Both the position numbers and the translations under genes were made by a program. DNA of 64,000 nt from Zychaea mexicana (taxonomy: Eukaryota > Mucoromycota > Mucoromycetes > Mucorales > Lichtheimiaceae): positions 62,001 to 126,000 of the forward strand of contig NW_026516715.1 in the NCBI RefSeq assembly GCF_025766255.1, read 5' to 3'. The notes under the pieces are model-generated. The model was not told the DNA's origin. It saw only the letters and a program-made list of their open reading frames with translations, and did not search any database. This document shows, one piece after another, positions 22,486 through 34,585 of the stretch. Each line of letters begins with the position of its first letter. The first letter of the stretch is position 1.

Positions 22486-23867
22486 GCCCATTCCGTTCCT
22501 TGTTGTCCTCTCCCCTGGTGTTGTCGTCTTCTTTTTTTCCGCGTCTGTGCCGTCATTCTCCTGTCATCCCGCCATTTATGCCCGTCTATGCCTCCTATGC
22601 CCGTCTATGCCGTCTATGCCATCTATGCCTTCTGTTCTACCATGTCGTCGTTTGCTGTTCTGTTTCGTGCTGCGTAGTGACCTTGTTCGGTCATCGTTTC
22701 TTTTTCTGCCTGGTGGGTTTGGGCTCATGGTTGTCGGGCGATCGTTTCTTTGTGTGTGCCTGTCGTTTTGGGCGCGTCCTAGGGCTCTTGGTGAAGGTAA
22801 CGTATCATGTATTTGTGGAAGCTTCCTAGTTTGGATGAAATGCTCATGATTAAATTTCATATCCAGTAGAGCGTATGTCTGGTTCTCGGCTTTGGTGGTC
22901 GTCTCGGCCACGGTGCTTTGGTGTGTCTGGCGGTCGCCGCCTTCGTCAGGCGATGGGGTGCGGCCCAGACATCTCAGTGGATGGTTTCTTGAGGTAAAGG
23001 CGGTTGGGGTTGGCATTGGCGCCGACACTGGCTGCAGCCACCGGGGGTGAAGGGGTTGGAGGGGGCACATGGGGACAACTCCGGTTGAGCCGGTGGTGGG
23101 GAGGTGAGCAACGCTTTGGTTGTGTAGGCAGCAGGAATCCACCATCGAGACACATGTACAGCGGCGGTTCTTGACAGCAAATGACAACCCAAGGTGTCAT
23201 GCTTGTATGATTACGGTACGTACTATGCTTACGGCCATTTTTATAAGAAGAGGCTTACTAACTGATATACCCTCTTTCCTTTCCTTCTTCCCTTCTTCTT
23301 ATCGCATTCAACACGGATGTGGTGTGAAGAAGGCGAAGAGGGGCCCAATATTAGGAATTTATTCCTCTCCCAAGGTTGTCATCCCAGTCAGTTCCAGCTC
23401 ATGAAGATGGTGTTCCTGCGTAAGCCCTGGCAACCAGGGCAATGTTGCTCACCCAATCCCTGCCACCGAAGGCTCAACCGGAGTTGTCCTCGCCCTTTCC
23501 ATATCCTGGATCCTCCACCGGCTGTAGTCAGTGTCACAGCCATGTTAGTCCAGCCTCAGCCTCCACCTTTGCCTCCGGATTCCGTGAAGCTGGGGTGTCC
23601 GGGTTGGGGTGTTCGGCCAGCGGTGTGGGTGGTACGCCGCGATGGAGAGCGTCAGCTTTCCAGGCTAGCCGAGTAAAAATTCGGGGTGTTGTGCGAATCC
23701 CGTCTTTGGCTTGATCACGTCGTCTCGTGTGGTCTTGGTGGATGATTCATGATGGTTATGCTGCTACAGGTGGCGTCATATTTCCACGCTAGCCGAGTAA
23801 AAAACTCCGGGACTTGCGAGAATCCCGTCTTTGGCTTGATCAGTCTCTTGACAACAGACTATCACGG
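22486..23867. repeat. Repeat-rich region: inverted and direct repeats
   Basis: No gene is supported; the longer frames are low-complexity Pro/Ser/Arg readings. Seen: a short tandem run around TATGCCCGTC at about 22575-22630; a diverged inverted repeat whose arms lie near 22965-23110 and 23440-23600 and share the exact 19-mer GGCTCAACCGGAGTTGTCC (23471-23489, complement near 23072-23090); and a direct repeat of about 55 bp at 23663-23717 and 23787-23842, both ending CCCGTCTTTGGCTTGATCA. Confidence 0.65.
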
Positions 23868-25440
23868 TAATGGCGACGACAAACGGGCGCTCTTCCAAAT
23901 TGGCTTACAAACAAGAACACGCGATACTCAATGAAACATGGATTGAGAAATTCCAGGTAAAGCAGCAAATTTATTGTCTGTTGGCGGCGCTATGGCGGCA
24001 AACTGATGCGGATATCTGTATTACTCAAACAGATCACGAAGATTACAGCATATGCATACAACAAGTGCATAGACGAAGCAGCTGCAAGGCCTAGCGAACA
24101 GGCTACTTTGGCATGACTCATTCGAGGTGAACATTATATCGGTGGCAAACACAGGCGACATGACCTTTTCGCGGATTATTTATATGCGGCATAAATCTCA
24201 AGCTTTTCAAGGACTTGTGCGAGACAACCTTAACCCAACAAATAAGCAATGTCAGCAATGTCAATTTCCGATATGATGGCAACAAAGCTGGGCACACCAC
24301 AACTATTGGACCATATCAGCATCAAATCAATGAGATGGCAAAAAAAAACTGGATCTACTGTCTGCTCATGGCAACAAAGCAACAGGGGCTTGCCGCAACA
24401 ACAACAACGCTCAATCAACAAAGGTGGTAACTTCAAATGGTGGCAATGGAGTACAAAAGGGCACATCATGGACGTTTGGCGACAGCACACATGACGGTTT
24501 GTCCGACGAATCAACATCATTCAACAAGACGACTACTTCTACGTATCGCTGCTTCTGGGGACAAAAAAAACCCAAAGAATCAAGGGAACAGTTTTCAATC
24601 AACGAAGGGAGCTGATTTATTATCTCCATGTACGACATGAACGTGATAATAATCAAACACAAGCGCAAGAGCGGCAAGAAACTAGGACGACATACAGCTC
24701 ATTTGACAACATTTGCAGCGTTCATGATACGGGGCAGCACATTCGACTGGTTGAGTACATGAAATACGCAAATCGCCACTACGGTAACCCCGTCCTATCC
24801 GTTATTACGTTGCGGTGACAAGAAACTAAGCGACAATTTCAGCCCACAATCAATCATCAACTATTTTATTGTGATGGCAAAAAAAAAACAAGTGGCAACA
24901 AGATGCAATGGGCAACAAATTTCAGATCGCACACATGGACGAAATCGGCCCGCAGCAACTACGAGCGACAACAGGGCGCGATTGACACAAAAATGCGGGC
25001 TTGGCAACAACATAACAAGGGGCAGCAAAAACAAACCTTGACGACGTCTCGCAGATACTACAAATCCAATTTCGCATACATTCATTTGTCTGGGGCATAT
25101 TCACCTTCACGCGTAGGCATAAGGCGAAATCATGGAGCGATGGCCTCTTAAGTGACTAAAGATGCGAGAGCAATGAACTATTGAAGGAGGCAGTTCCGAA
25201 AATGCAGCAAGCACACCTGGCTATTCGATTGGACAATGTTAAATTAGCAAGGCGACGGTACCCATATCAATCTCTTCTTCTTGGGACAGCAAAGGTGTGA
25301 CGCGACAACTTTCAACTCAAAATGGAGCGTCATTCCAATGGCGGCAAGAACCATCAAGGACGACAAGTTCAACTGCTCAAACGAAACTGAACGAATGCTC
25401 TTGGTGCTGAGGCAATTATCATGGCGGAAGATTAGCTTGC
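23868..25440 (+). repeat. A/C-biased block with decayed repeated coding segments
   Basis: The + strand is unusually rich in A and C (many GCAACAA words), unlike both flanks. Several segments translate to related short stretches centred on Y-x-x-LLL-x-T-x-K: near 23960 (IYCLLAALWRQT), 24350 (IYCLLMATKQQ), 24530 (YFYVSLLLGTKKT) and 25262 (YPYQSLLLGTAKV). This suggests degenerate copies of one unit, probably from an old mobile element. No catalytic domain was recognised. Confidence 0.45.
24495..24818 (+). pseudogene. ATG-less 107-codon open frame in the A/C-biased block
   Basis: An uninterrupted frame between TGA 24492-24494 and TGA 24816-24818 with a protein-like composition, including YFYVSLLLGTKKTQRIKG, ELIYYLHVRHERDNN and HIRLVEYMKYANRHYGN. 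It lacks an early ATG, so it is either an internal exon or a relic. The family is unknown. Confidence 0.4.
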
Positions 25441-28400
25441 ACAAGCCGCAATAAGTTATTGATGAGAGTCCTTACAGGTAAATACGTGATATCAAGCTAA
25501 AATATGAAAATTATGAAGCAATCAACAACACTTGGATCATGCGTACTTAACAATTCTCTCTTGGTTAGGACGGTTGCACACGTTACTATGCGACGGTACC
25601 TTGAATATAGGCATACACATACGCTCTCACGGCATGCCAAAGGATAGCACAGAGGAGATAGCGAGATACGATACTTGCTACTCGCCGTTCACTATTCGAC
25701 AATAACAAGAAAAACTTGTCCCCAGAGCTGTAGACAGTGGCTATCCACATCGAAATTGCAGTGGAATCGAGATAACGCCAAGCGTAGCAAACAGATCGTA
25801 GTATCTGTATTATGGTAAGAAGCAGTCTAAAGAAATGTAATTGTTACATTCGAATCATAACTAAGTAAAATTTCACTTAATTACAGTGTAGTAAACTATC
25901 TACGAAAACTTTCTTACAACGAAGCCCTGCTTCCCGGAAGTCCCGTACAAGTCTCCTCCGACAAATGACTGGTAAGTTAATGTCTAGGTAATGATAGCTC
26001 CCACAAACATGACAGATAAAAAAAAAGAAAAAAGAAAAGAAAAAGAAAAAAGCAAAAAAAAAAAAGAAAAAAATACAAGCAACAAATGGCACAAGATCGG
26101 AAACTGAGGCGGAATCCATGCAACGAACCATACCATTGCCAAAACAAAGAAACACTATCTATGGTGCGAGACGCTTCAGTACTACATCAAAAGCCTACAG
26201 TAGCAGTACTTTGAAGCAAGGTTACGACGAGATGTATATCAACATTACATTATAAATCGGCATCGACACTACTGCAACACAATTCATCTTACAAAAATGA
26301 CGCAATTGCGCAAGTAATACAAGACGAACATCCAATCAAGAATTTAAAAAAGCGTTACATTCAAAAGTAAAAGAAAAAAACAACATTCGATATCAAACTG
26401 AATACCAATGTAATCATCAAAGAAACCAACGGTAAGTAGAAGCAAAGATGATGCCGTGTTTAATCTTTACGACGAGATCATCAATAGCCAATATTAAAAC
26501 ACATCTATATATTTAGTCTAAACGAAAGCTAAATCAAATTTCGAACTCACAATCATTAAGAGTCACTATTACAACGCAAGAAACAAATGTAATCGGATCG
26601 AAGGCAATATCATCTCAGGAACGAGCGGTGCATGAATCCTACCATAATGCACCAACCCAGTGCGCCAAAGCAACTTAAAACATGTCACGCCTCACAAAAT
26701 GAAGATATGGAAGAAAACCGAAACTGAAAGATTTTAAAAAGTTTATAAAAAAGAAAAAAAAAGAACAAGGGGCTATCATTACCGCAGATAAGAACTGACT
26801 AACATTTGTAGGACTGGAGATGAGGACATAATATTTCCTAGCAGTGGTATGTATATCTACTAGTGTATAGAAACATTTATTATTCGAATTACTTTGTGCA
26901 ATAAATTTTATGCGTTCAATCAAATCGTACATCAAAATCTCAAAAGTGACATGCAAACAAGAGCATCTGCTACGTAGAGAGGTTGTTCACTAATAGATTA
27001 CATGAGCGCGCCGAATTCCCATCATACCAGATCAAGATATACATACGTACCTGCGGAATAAAGGTATTAGTGTAACGTGGCTTTCATAACCTTTCAACTA
27101 CGCATTATGTCACATGCTCCATCAAATAGATAGAGAGGGATTCACCCAAGACCACTGAGATGCTTACATAATAATTAAGGGCAGGAGAGACGGTAAAAAA
27201 GAGTAAGTTGGGATGTGTGATGAGATTACACATATTTTAATACATGATGTGTGCCTAAATGATATATTTGTATCATTATAACAGCATAGCCCTGCGATAT
27301 ACATAGTATATGTACATTGTGTCAGTCTCGCTTTTGCTATGCAACTAACGGTTGTGATGTGTATAGCTCTCGTTAGATAGTAGTATCTGTATCAGAAAAT
27401 GTAACTTATATGTATGCCGTAGCTTCTCCTGATAGCTTGTACTGTATGCGACTAGGCTGCTAAGCAGTGTATGCATTGTTTATGAGATGAGTAATAAATG
27501 GCCCTTGTATGTTACATAGCCCATGTTCCATAATTGCAATTCTCCAGAATCAAAGTTGCCTGCTTATCATATGTATGCAATAAAATCTATTATGAGGTTC
27601 ACCCTCTCTTTTTTTCTACATGGCACCCTTCCAAAGATATAAGATTCATGTATTTCCAATGATTCAAGCTCAGGAAAGTTTTTATGTACGTCTATACCTG
27701 CTTCTTGTTTATCTTCAAGCCACTAGCCCAAAATCTATTCCATGGACACGTCGCCTTGGAGATTGGCATGCTTGTTCTTATCCTGACCATGTTTTTTGCT
27801 TGGATAACACTATTGAAATGGGCAAAGGCAAAACTACTTATTATAATCAGAGAGTCGGACGGTCTATTGGAATGACGTCTGACAACCATTACAAATATCT
27901 TTTAATAATTTCCACGGGCGTAGGAAAAAGCGGGATAACTCACCTTGCAGGTTTGAAGCGTTATGAGCAGCAATAATGAGCAGTGTGAAGTACTACATAT
28001 GTACGCCGGATTTAGGAGTTGCCAGGTAGTAATTGCGCAACTGAGTGAACGTTTTTAGTGGTCGCTAGTAATAGATTCGGTTACTATCACATTATGCATA
28101 TTAAGTTATTCAACGAACGGTGACTTGCCAATCGGACCAAGGTCAATGAGTGATAAAGGATAGGGTATGAGAGGTGCTATTTCTTTTTTGCTGTGTTTAC
28201 TACTGAACACTTTCACGCCATATGAACAGTACAGCATAAAATGCTATTTGAAGAGAGAACAGAAGCAACCGTCGTTATTACGCGCTATTGGTCAGATGAT
28301 GTTAATTACCAAAGCCCACATGTGTGGTTCATTATCAGATCTTCCCACATAATAGACCTGTATACGGTAGCGCATGGTTCTGACTCTGACTATACATGCA

Positions 28401-30325
28401 CAAAGACGGGTATGATAAAGAAAGGTCATTTGTTGTCAACAGCATTGGTTCTTTTCTTGATGGAACATTATCCGTGCAAGTTTGTACTTACCCCGCAATT
28501 AGCAGCTGTATTATCTTCACGATCTACTACAACCATGATCATTATCATGAACCACTACTCAACTAGCTTGTAAAGGCTTCCACATGTCAAATAAATTTTA
28601 TTTAGTGTTCGTAAGATCTGTGTCTGCGTGGACAGTGTATGTAATGGTATAGCATTGTGGGTCATCTTTTAAAATACTGCACCTAATAATCGAGTTAACG
28701 ATGCGCACAGTGTATCTTGCAGCAGAGTTCCCTTGTTCCTTTATCCCATCTTTCTCTTTCAATTACGTTTTTTGCTCACATGAATTGAGTCTTTATGGTT
28801 TTGTACATCCTTACAAACCATGACACAAATATTGTATAACTCCAACAATGACACCTATGACAACGAACGCTTATCTAACAACGACTACAGAAAACGGATA
28901 ATTGCAACTATTTATCAGATCGGATAATCTGCAGTTGCTAATACTTTGCACACATGTCGTCGATGAAATCAACTCTTTATGGTAAAGCTTATTATGCTGG
29001 CACCTTGTCCGAAGCTTGCTCTCAGTCTCATTTGGGAAGTCGTATGATACCTGACTGGTGGTTCTACTATGCTCTTACTCATTCCTTAGCACAAACTTAT
29101 GTTATTGGTGAGGACAATCAACTATTTGTGTATATGCCTGTAATCAAGTATGCGTGAGTATCTCCCATGAGAAAATATGTAGAGTTGTAAAGAATGATAA
29201 ATGGAGTATTTAAACAAAAGCATAAATTCATATCTCCCGGAGTCGGTGCTCTTAGCGGTTGATCAATAAGCGATCGTATTACCTTGGGCGAACGGGAAAG
29301 AGAAAAAAGTACGACCTGAAAACTGGAGACGAGGCAACACACATAGAACCGCGGGATTCCGAATGTAAAAAAAGAAGAGTTTAGATCTGCTGATAAAAAG
29401 TTTGTGTCATATATCGGAAACACGGACCCCTCCAATCAATATGTTATCAAATTGTCCTGTTTTGGAATGTATGCGGGGGGATGCTTAGGCGGTGTGAATA
29501 GTAGAAAATTATATTGTCTGACAGTTGATTTTCGAAAGATGATGCCCATACGTGGTCATTTGTATTACCGTTGTTCGCGATTATAGTTTAGACAAGCTCA
29601 TCCATTGTTCTTGATTTGATGTTTCGTAGATAGGAGCAGAGTAATGATACGTCTAGATTATGTCTTAGTGACAGCAGGAGAGCGAAAACATGGACAATGA
29701 AATAACGAGCTGCTGTGCTAAACATAGATGGGTAGACATCCGGTCACGACTAGAGCACAAAACACTGTGTGCCAAGACCTTCCAATCAATTGTAGTGACT
29801 CTGCGCACGATATGCTGCCAACAATGGAGTTTCTGAATCGATGAAGTGAGGAGGAGGAAAAGCAGCTAGCCACATTGAATATAGTTATTGTTGTGTGCGT
29901 ATGCAACCGTGCTTCTTTCATATGTATTTACTTGCACATGCAGATCAGGATAAGATATTCGTCGATAGAGCAAATTAAGATCGTTTCGTTCCCTGAGATC
30001 CCCTAGGTGTTCTATTACTCCGTAATTGATAAGTGCAGCTGTAATTCTTTGTTCTTAACGTGGCTCGGCAAACACGCCGCGCCAGCAGCTAGCCATAGGC
30101 GATTTCGAAGAAAAAGAGAGGTGTGTGTGACATTTTCCGTTCAAAAGACGGTCCGACAAAAATTAAAAACTCCAAAGCTAGCACAAAAATTCGGCGCTTA
30201 TTTCCCGCTATGATGCTTTCTTTAGAATTGTGAAGGAACAAGATGCATGAATCTGGGTCTTCTTTTGTTGGAAAAGAACAAAAAAAGGCAGCTAAAACCA
30301 CCTGTTGGAACCAGAAAGAGCCCGG
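25441..30325. other. Long gene-poor AT-rich region
   Basis: About 4.9 kb without a gene I can support. Only short isolated frames occur (for example 27620-27976, 118 codons; 28241-28573, 110 codons; 28954-29157, 67 codons), none with a recognisable domain or convincing splice continuation. An A-rich tract lies at 26019-26071. Probably intergenic DNA and decayed repeats; small unannotated genes cannot be excluded. Confidence 0.5.
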
Positions 30326-30334
30326 ATCTGATAA
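30326..30334 (+). promoter_or_regulatory. Predicted SreA/Fep1-type binding site in front of its own gene
   Basis: Perfect ATCTGATAA, matching the ATCWGATAA consensus established for fungal iron-responsive GATA repressors, 213 bp upstream of the ATG of the GATA factor at 30547. It suggests negative autoregulation by iron. Confidence 0.6.
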
Positions 30335-30546
30335 GGAGTGTGCTCCGGTGATCTAAGCATTCTCGAGTTCCATGGGATTTCAGTAAGGCCGCTTGTCCCC
30401 GTAATTTTGAAGTCCAGTCAAGTGTGACTGGACGAGGTTACACAAGCGTGCCATACTCTCTGGCACACACACACCATCTTTCTCAACCTACCTCTACTGA
30501 TTGATTTTCTTTCTTTCCTTATTACTTTCTTATATTTTTATGTTCA

Positions 30547-32010
30547 ATGGACGCACTCAGTACTACGAGTAGTACGGTCACCACGACTGTCTCAGCAAAC
30601 ACTCTCCCCTTCTCGACAGCAACACATACAGCTCCGCCGTCTACACCTTCTTTTCAATCGTCATTGTTCAACCCGGAAGATAGTGCTACTAATCACAACC
30701 CACCATCACCAACGGCAACGCACTCGACCAAACGAAAAGAAGTGTACGCAGTATCAGCTACTTCATGCTCTAATTGTGGTACGACTAAGACACCCTTATG
30801 GCGTCGAGCACCCAACGGCGACACTATCTGCAATGCTTGTGGGTTGTACTATAAGGCTCGTAATCAGTTTCGACCGCCAACATTAAAGCGCAACAGTGCG
30901 CGAAAAGACGATCAAACACAGCAAAATGACTGTGGAGGTGGCCCAGAGGTCGGAACGTGTCCCGGTGGCGGCCACTGTAACGGTAGTGGTGGATCTGAAT
31001 CATGCGCAGGTTGCCCGGCATTTAATCAACATCAAGTGAATCGCCAAACACTTATTTGTGTGAATTGTCGTACCCGCAATACGCCATTGTGGCGACGAGA
31101 CGAAGCTGGTAATACCATTTGCAATGCCTGCGGACTGTACTACAAATTACATAACATGCATCGGCCGGTGAGCATGAAGCGAACAGTAATCAAGCGACGA
31201 AAACGAGTGGTGGTCGCAGAGACTGGAGAGGAGGAAGAAGTTTCTGGAGGCGAAAGCAGCAAGAACGAAAACGATTCACAACAGGATCAACTTCCATATC
31301 ATCATCATCATCATCATCATCATCAGCAACAAAAAAACCATCAACCTGAACGAAATCCAGGCAAGCGTATCAAAGGACTCAAAGCACCAACACAAAAGAA
31401 GGAAGAAGTCCCTGCTATCGAAGATTACATTTTACCAAAGCGTTTACCTCCACCGACAACAGCGCCATCCGTGTCTCCGCCATCAGCATCGTCCATATCA
31501 TCTCCTACATCTCCTCCAAACATTGTCGCGCCAAGACCACGGCTGCCGTTACCCCAGATGGATCGGATCTATAACAACCATAATAGCAACAACAATAACA
31601 CAACACACAACGAACATCCTCCTTATTTACCGCCAATAACCTCCACATCATCTTCATCCCCACCGTTGTCACATAGCAGCAGCAGCAGCAGTAGCGACTT
31701 TCATCATCAACAGCACCAGCAACATCATCAGCATCATCAGAATCATAATCACGTCCACCATCACCACCAGCAACAACATCGAGGAATCGATTCACTGTTA
31801 CAAGCAGCTGCTGACTGCGAACGCTTACCGCCCATCTCATTACCACCACCCCAACCATCCTCTAGTGCACCACTTGCTGAATTTGATGCCGCTCTGAATC
31901 GTCTTAACCAGCTCCGTTCTCGAGTAACATCACAACGCGACGTTTACGCATTAAGTCAACTAGCCCCTTCACTGAATGATCTTGTACACCGCGCAGAAGC
32001 TTCTTTATAG
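30547..32010 (+). CDS. sreA: Iron-responsive GATA-type transcriptional repressor (SreA/Urbs1/Fep1 family)
   Basis: Nuclear repressor of siderophore and iron-uptake genes under iron sufficiency. Single exon, 487 aa. Seen: GATA finger 1 (Cys74, Cys77, Cys95, Cys98; SCSNCGTTKTPLWRR) and GATA finger 2 (Cys171, Cys174, Cys192, Cys195; ICVNCRTRNTPLWRR) with a basic tail KRRKR. Between them is the cysteine-rich C-x5-C-x8-C-x2-C motif (Cys138, Cys144, Cys153, Cys156; ending CAGCPAFNQ), which is diagnostic of the iron-sensing subfamily and binds iron or an Fe-S cluster in characterised members. The C-terminal half has His, Ser and Asn runs, and ends in a coiled-coil-like helix (LAEFDAALNRLNQLRSRV), as in relatives. 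A perfect ATCTGATAA site lies in its promoter. Confidence 0.95.
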   Translation: MDALSTTSSTVTTTVSANTLPFSTATHTAPPSTPSFQSSLFNPEDSATNHNPPSPTATHSTKRKEVYAVSATSCSNCGTTKTPLWRRAPNGDTICNACGLYYKARNQFRPPTLKRNSARKDDQTQQNDCGGGPEVGTCPGGGHCNGSGGSESCAGCPAFNQHQVNRQTLICVNCRTRNTPLWRRDEAGNTICNACGLYYKLHNMHRPVSMKRTVIKRRKRVVVAETGEEEEVSGGESSKNENDSQQDQLPYHHHHHHHHQQQKNHQPERNPGKRIKGLKAPTQKKEEVPAIEDYILPKRLPPPTTAPSVSPPSASSISSPTSPPNIVAPRPRLPLPQMDRIYNNHNSNNNNTTHNEHPPYLPPITSTSSSSPPLSHSSSSSSSDFHHQQHQQHHQHHQNHNHVHHHHQQQHRGIDSLLQAAADCERLPPISLPPPQPSSSAPLAEFDAALNRLNQLRSRVTSQRDVYALSQLAPSLNDLVHRAEASL

Positions 32011-32336
32011 CGCCAACTTCCCTCTTTCCACCTCCTTTTTCTCTTCTTTATTACACCTGATTCGTACATATAGTACTATATATCACTACTTGACAAGTTT
32101 TTATATAAAACATTTGGATGCAGATATACAACGAATGATGTGGGTCGGGGAATGAATATAATAACTATTATTGAAAGATGACAAATTGAATGCTGGCTAG
32201 CTGTTTATGGTTGCTGTCGTAGTACTGGGAGTTGCTGTAATAGTAGTTGTAGATGATACTGGTGTAATTTCTCTTTCTTTTGTTTCTTTTTTTTTTTCCA
32301 AAATAGAAGGGCACAAAAGAATAATAAAAGGGAATG
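32011..32336. other. Convergent 3' spacer
   Basis: Shared 3' flank of two genes that end towards each other. T-rich stretch near 32288-32299. Nothing else seen. Confidence 0.5.
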
Positions 32337-34585
32337 TTATTTAACCGAACTCCTGAGCCTCTTTTTTTTCAACCAGTCCGCTAGCTCGCTGTGATAACTG
32401 TTCTGCCGCTTCATAGTGCCGATAGCGGATGGCGAGTCTGGCGAAGTTCCGCGCGGTTTTGAGGTGCGTGTGGTTTTCAGAAATGACGCAGATGCTGCGG
32501 TTGCTGCTGCTGCTGCCTTCGTCGATTGTTTTGTTCTTGCCGTCGCCGTTGCCGTCGTTGCTGTTGCCGTCGTTGCCGCCGCAGCTGTCGCTTCATTATC
32601 CTCGTCACCCTCATCTTTCCACCATCCGCTCACCAACCCCAGTCGAACAGTAACCTTGCCAATTTCTTCGCCCAGCCTGCCGTCATCCTTCTTCCGCCAG
32701 CGCCGCTTCAGATCATAGACCGGGAACGTCCGCTCGATCAAATTGGGATCCACCATGGACGATGTGGACGAGGACCGCCTTCTAGGGTCATAACACACGT
32801 CTCTGCTCCGGTAAAACGCCAAATTGTTGAGTGGGATGTGTGCAAGACCCACCGTCTCCTTGGTGAATAGCAGATGGTCGTTCTCTTCGTCGTTGAGCTG
32901 CAGCGAGACCTCCATGAAGCTCTGGTCGTTTAGCCAGTTTTGGATATCAACAAGATGGCCTCGGAGATAGAAACACGTCGGCCAAGACGAGCTGGGTTGC
33001 TTTGTGATGGATGATGCAGGACAGCTGATACGCTGAGACAGGAAGGTATATGCAAAGATGGGTTTGCGCGCCACCCCACGACGACCGGACGCGGGCTTGG
33101 GCATGAGATGCTTGAGGTTGTCGGCATGCACAATGCTAAAGTAGAACGTAAAAGCGGTCGTGCCTGAGCCTATCTGGTGGTATCGTGGTACGCTGTCAGT
33201 TGTGCTTGGATGTGACACAACAGAGGGTGTTGCTGTTGATGATGTTGTTGTTGTTGCTGTCGCTGCTGTTGACATTGTCGACATGGCTGTGCTGGACGTC
33301 TGCTGCCGTAAACGACGCTGTTGCTTGGCAGCGGTTGTGTTGTTAGGGAGCTGAATGCGACGGAACTCTGCGGCAAGCTGGTCAATGTTCAAGTCGACTT
33401 TGAAATCGGTATGTGATTTCGCCCGTCGCAGACTGTTGTGGAGGTCCTGCTTTGCTTGCTGCTGCTCTCGATCCCGTGGCTTAATCCAGCTGACAGACCG
33501 TCCTTCGTTTACTGTCGTTCCTGCTTCTGCTCCTGACGATATCGCTGCCAGTCCCGCTGCCGACGATGCTGCTCCATCTGATTTTTTGAGCTTTTGTTGT
33601 CGCTGTTGGATCTGTTTGTGTCGTTGTAGTGCGGAGGTGGGTTGTTTCTGCTGCTGCTGTTGCTGCTGTTGCTGCTGTTGCTGCTGCTGCTGCTGTTTTG
33701 TGTTTTTCAAGAATGAGTGCGAGGAGGGTGAGGATAGAACTGTAGTTGTGGCGGTGGTGGTTGTGACGCTATCGGAAAATAAGAGTGGGGTATTGTTGCT
33801 GCTGCTCGTGCCTGAAAGATCCATCAGGGACTTGAGCTCCATATTGTTGTATGAGGCAGAAGAGAACGAGGACGACGCAGACTGTGTTTTTTTGTCGGGC
33901 ATCGACACGATAAACAGACCGGCCTTGAGCTGCTCTTTACGATTCTCTGGCAGCAGCGGCCGCCAGTCGCCCCTGTCCGCCACAAAGCGGTTGACTTTGT
34001 CCATGTGTCCACCGTGGTGGATTACCACTTTTGCCTCAGAAACGCTCAATGAAAGCATTCCTATCCGCTGCTGTGAGGCATCGGCTGCAACGCTGTTGGC
34101 AGTGAGGGTGATTTCGGCATTGTGGGTGCGTAGCCGGTGTAAAAGTTTGCTGGAGATTAGATAGGCCAATGTTGTGTCGAATGCGACAGTGCCACTGCGT
34201 GAGATGGGAGTGAGAGGAGTGCTGATTATTGTTGTGGGCGGAATGAGATCGTCGACAGCTGCAGGAAGACGCAGCTCCAGCTTGCTTTGGATACAGATAT
34301 CATGGTCTGCGCTGTGGGAAAAGTGGCGACCTATATGAGAAACAGATATGGACACAGAGAGAGAGAGAGAGAACAAGAAGGTTGTTTCAGCTTCAGGCGC
34401 GTTAAACGAAAAGGAAGAAGGGGTTGTTGTTGTTGTTCTTGTTCTTGTTGTAGCTGGCCGTCGTCAGTTGGTGTAGGCAGAGGAAGAGAGGGTAGAGAGG
34501 GGTGGGTTTCCATGGTTGTGTACTCACCTTGCTGGACGGCGACCAATATGGCATACTCGCACGTCCTTGTCAGCAATAGCGACAT
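32337..34585 (-). CDS. Cep120-like C2-domain protein
   Basis: Two exons, 34528-34585 and 32337-34330, give 683 aa; the short first exon supplies the opening strand of the fold (YAILVAVQQG joined to RHFSHSADHD). The order follows Cep120/DUF3668: an N-terminal C2 with VAFDTTLAYLISSKLLHRL and the closing DWRPLLP loop, then a long linker, then a second C2-like domain (FTFYFSIVHADNLKHLMPK, HIPLNNLAFYRSRD, GKVTVRLGLVSGWW). The linker holds a Gln run coded at about 33644-33694 and Thr/Ser runs. Cep120 works at centrioles and cilia in animals; fungi of this kind lack flagella, so the role here is unknown, perhaps at microtubule organising centres. The assignment rests on fold order and short motifs, not on a search. 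Confidence 0.68.

Noticed and set aside
22576..23187. 203-codon leftward open frame
   Set aside because: Low-complexity reading through short tandem and inverted repeats with no domain.
27620..27976. 118-codon frame as a gene
   Set aside because: No recognisable domain, no splice continuation and poor context; kept only as a note in the gene-poor region.
33355..34164. 269-codon rightward open frame
   Set aside because: Antisense to the Cep120-like exon; it is Cys/Val-rich because it reads Gln and Asn runs backwards.
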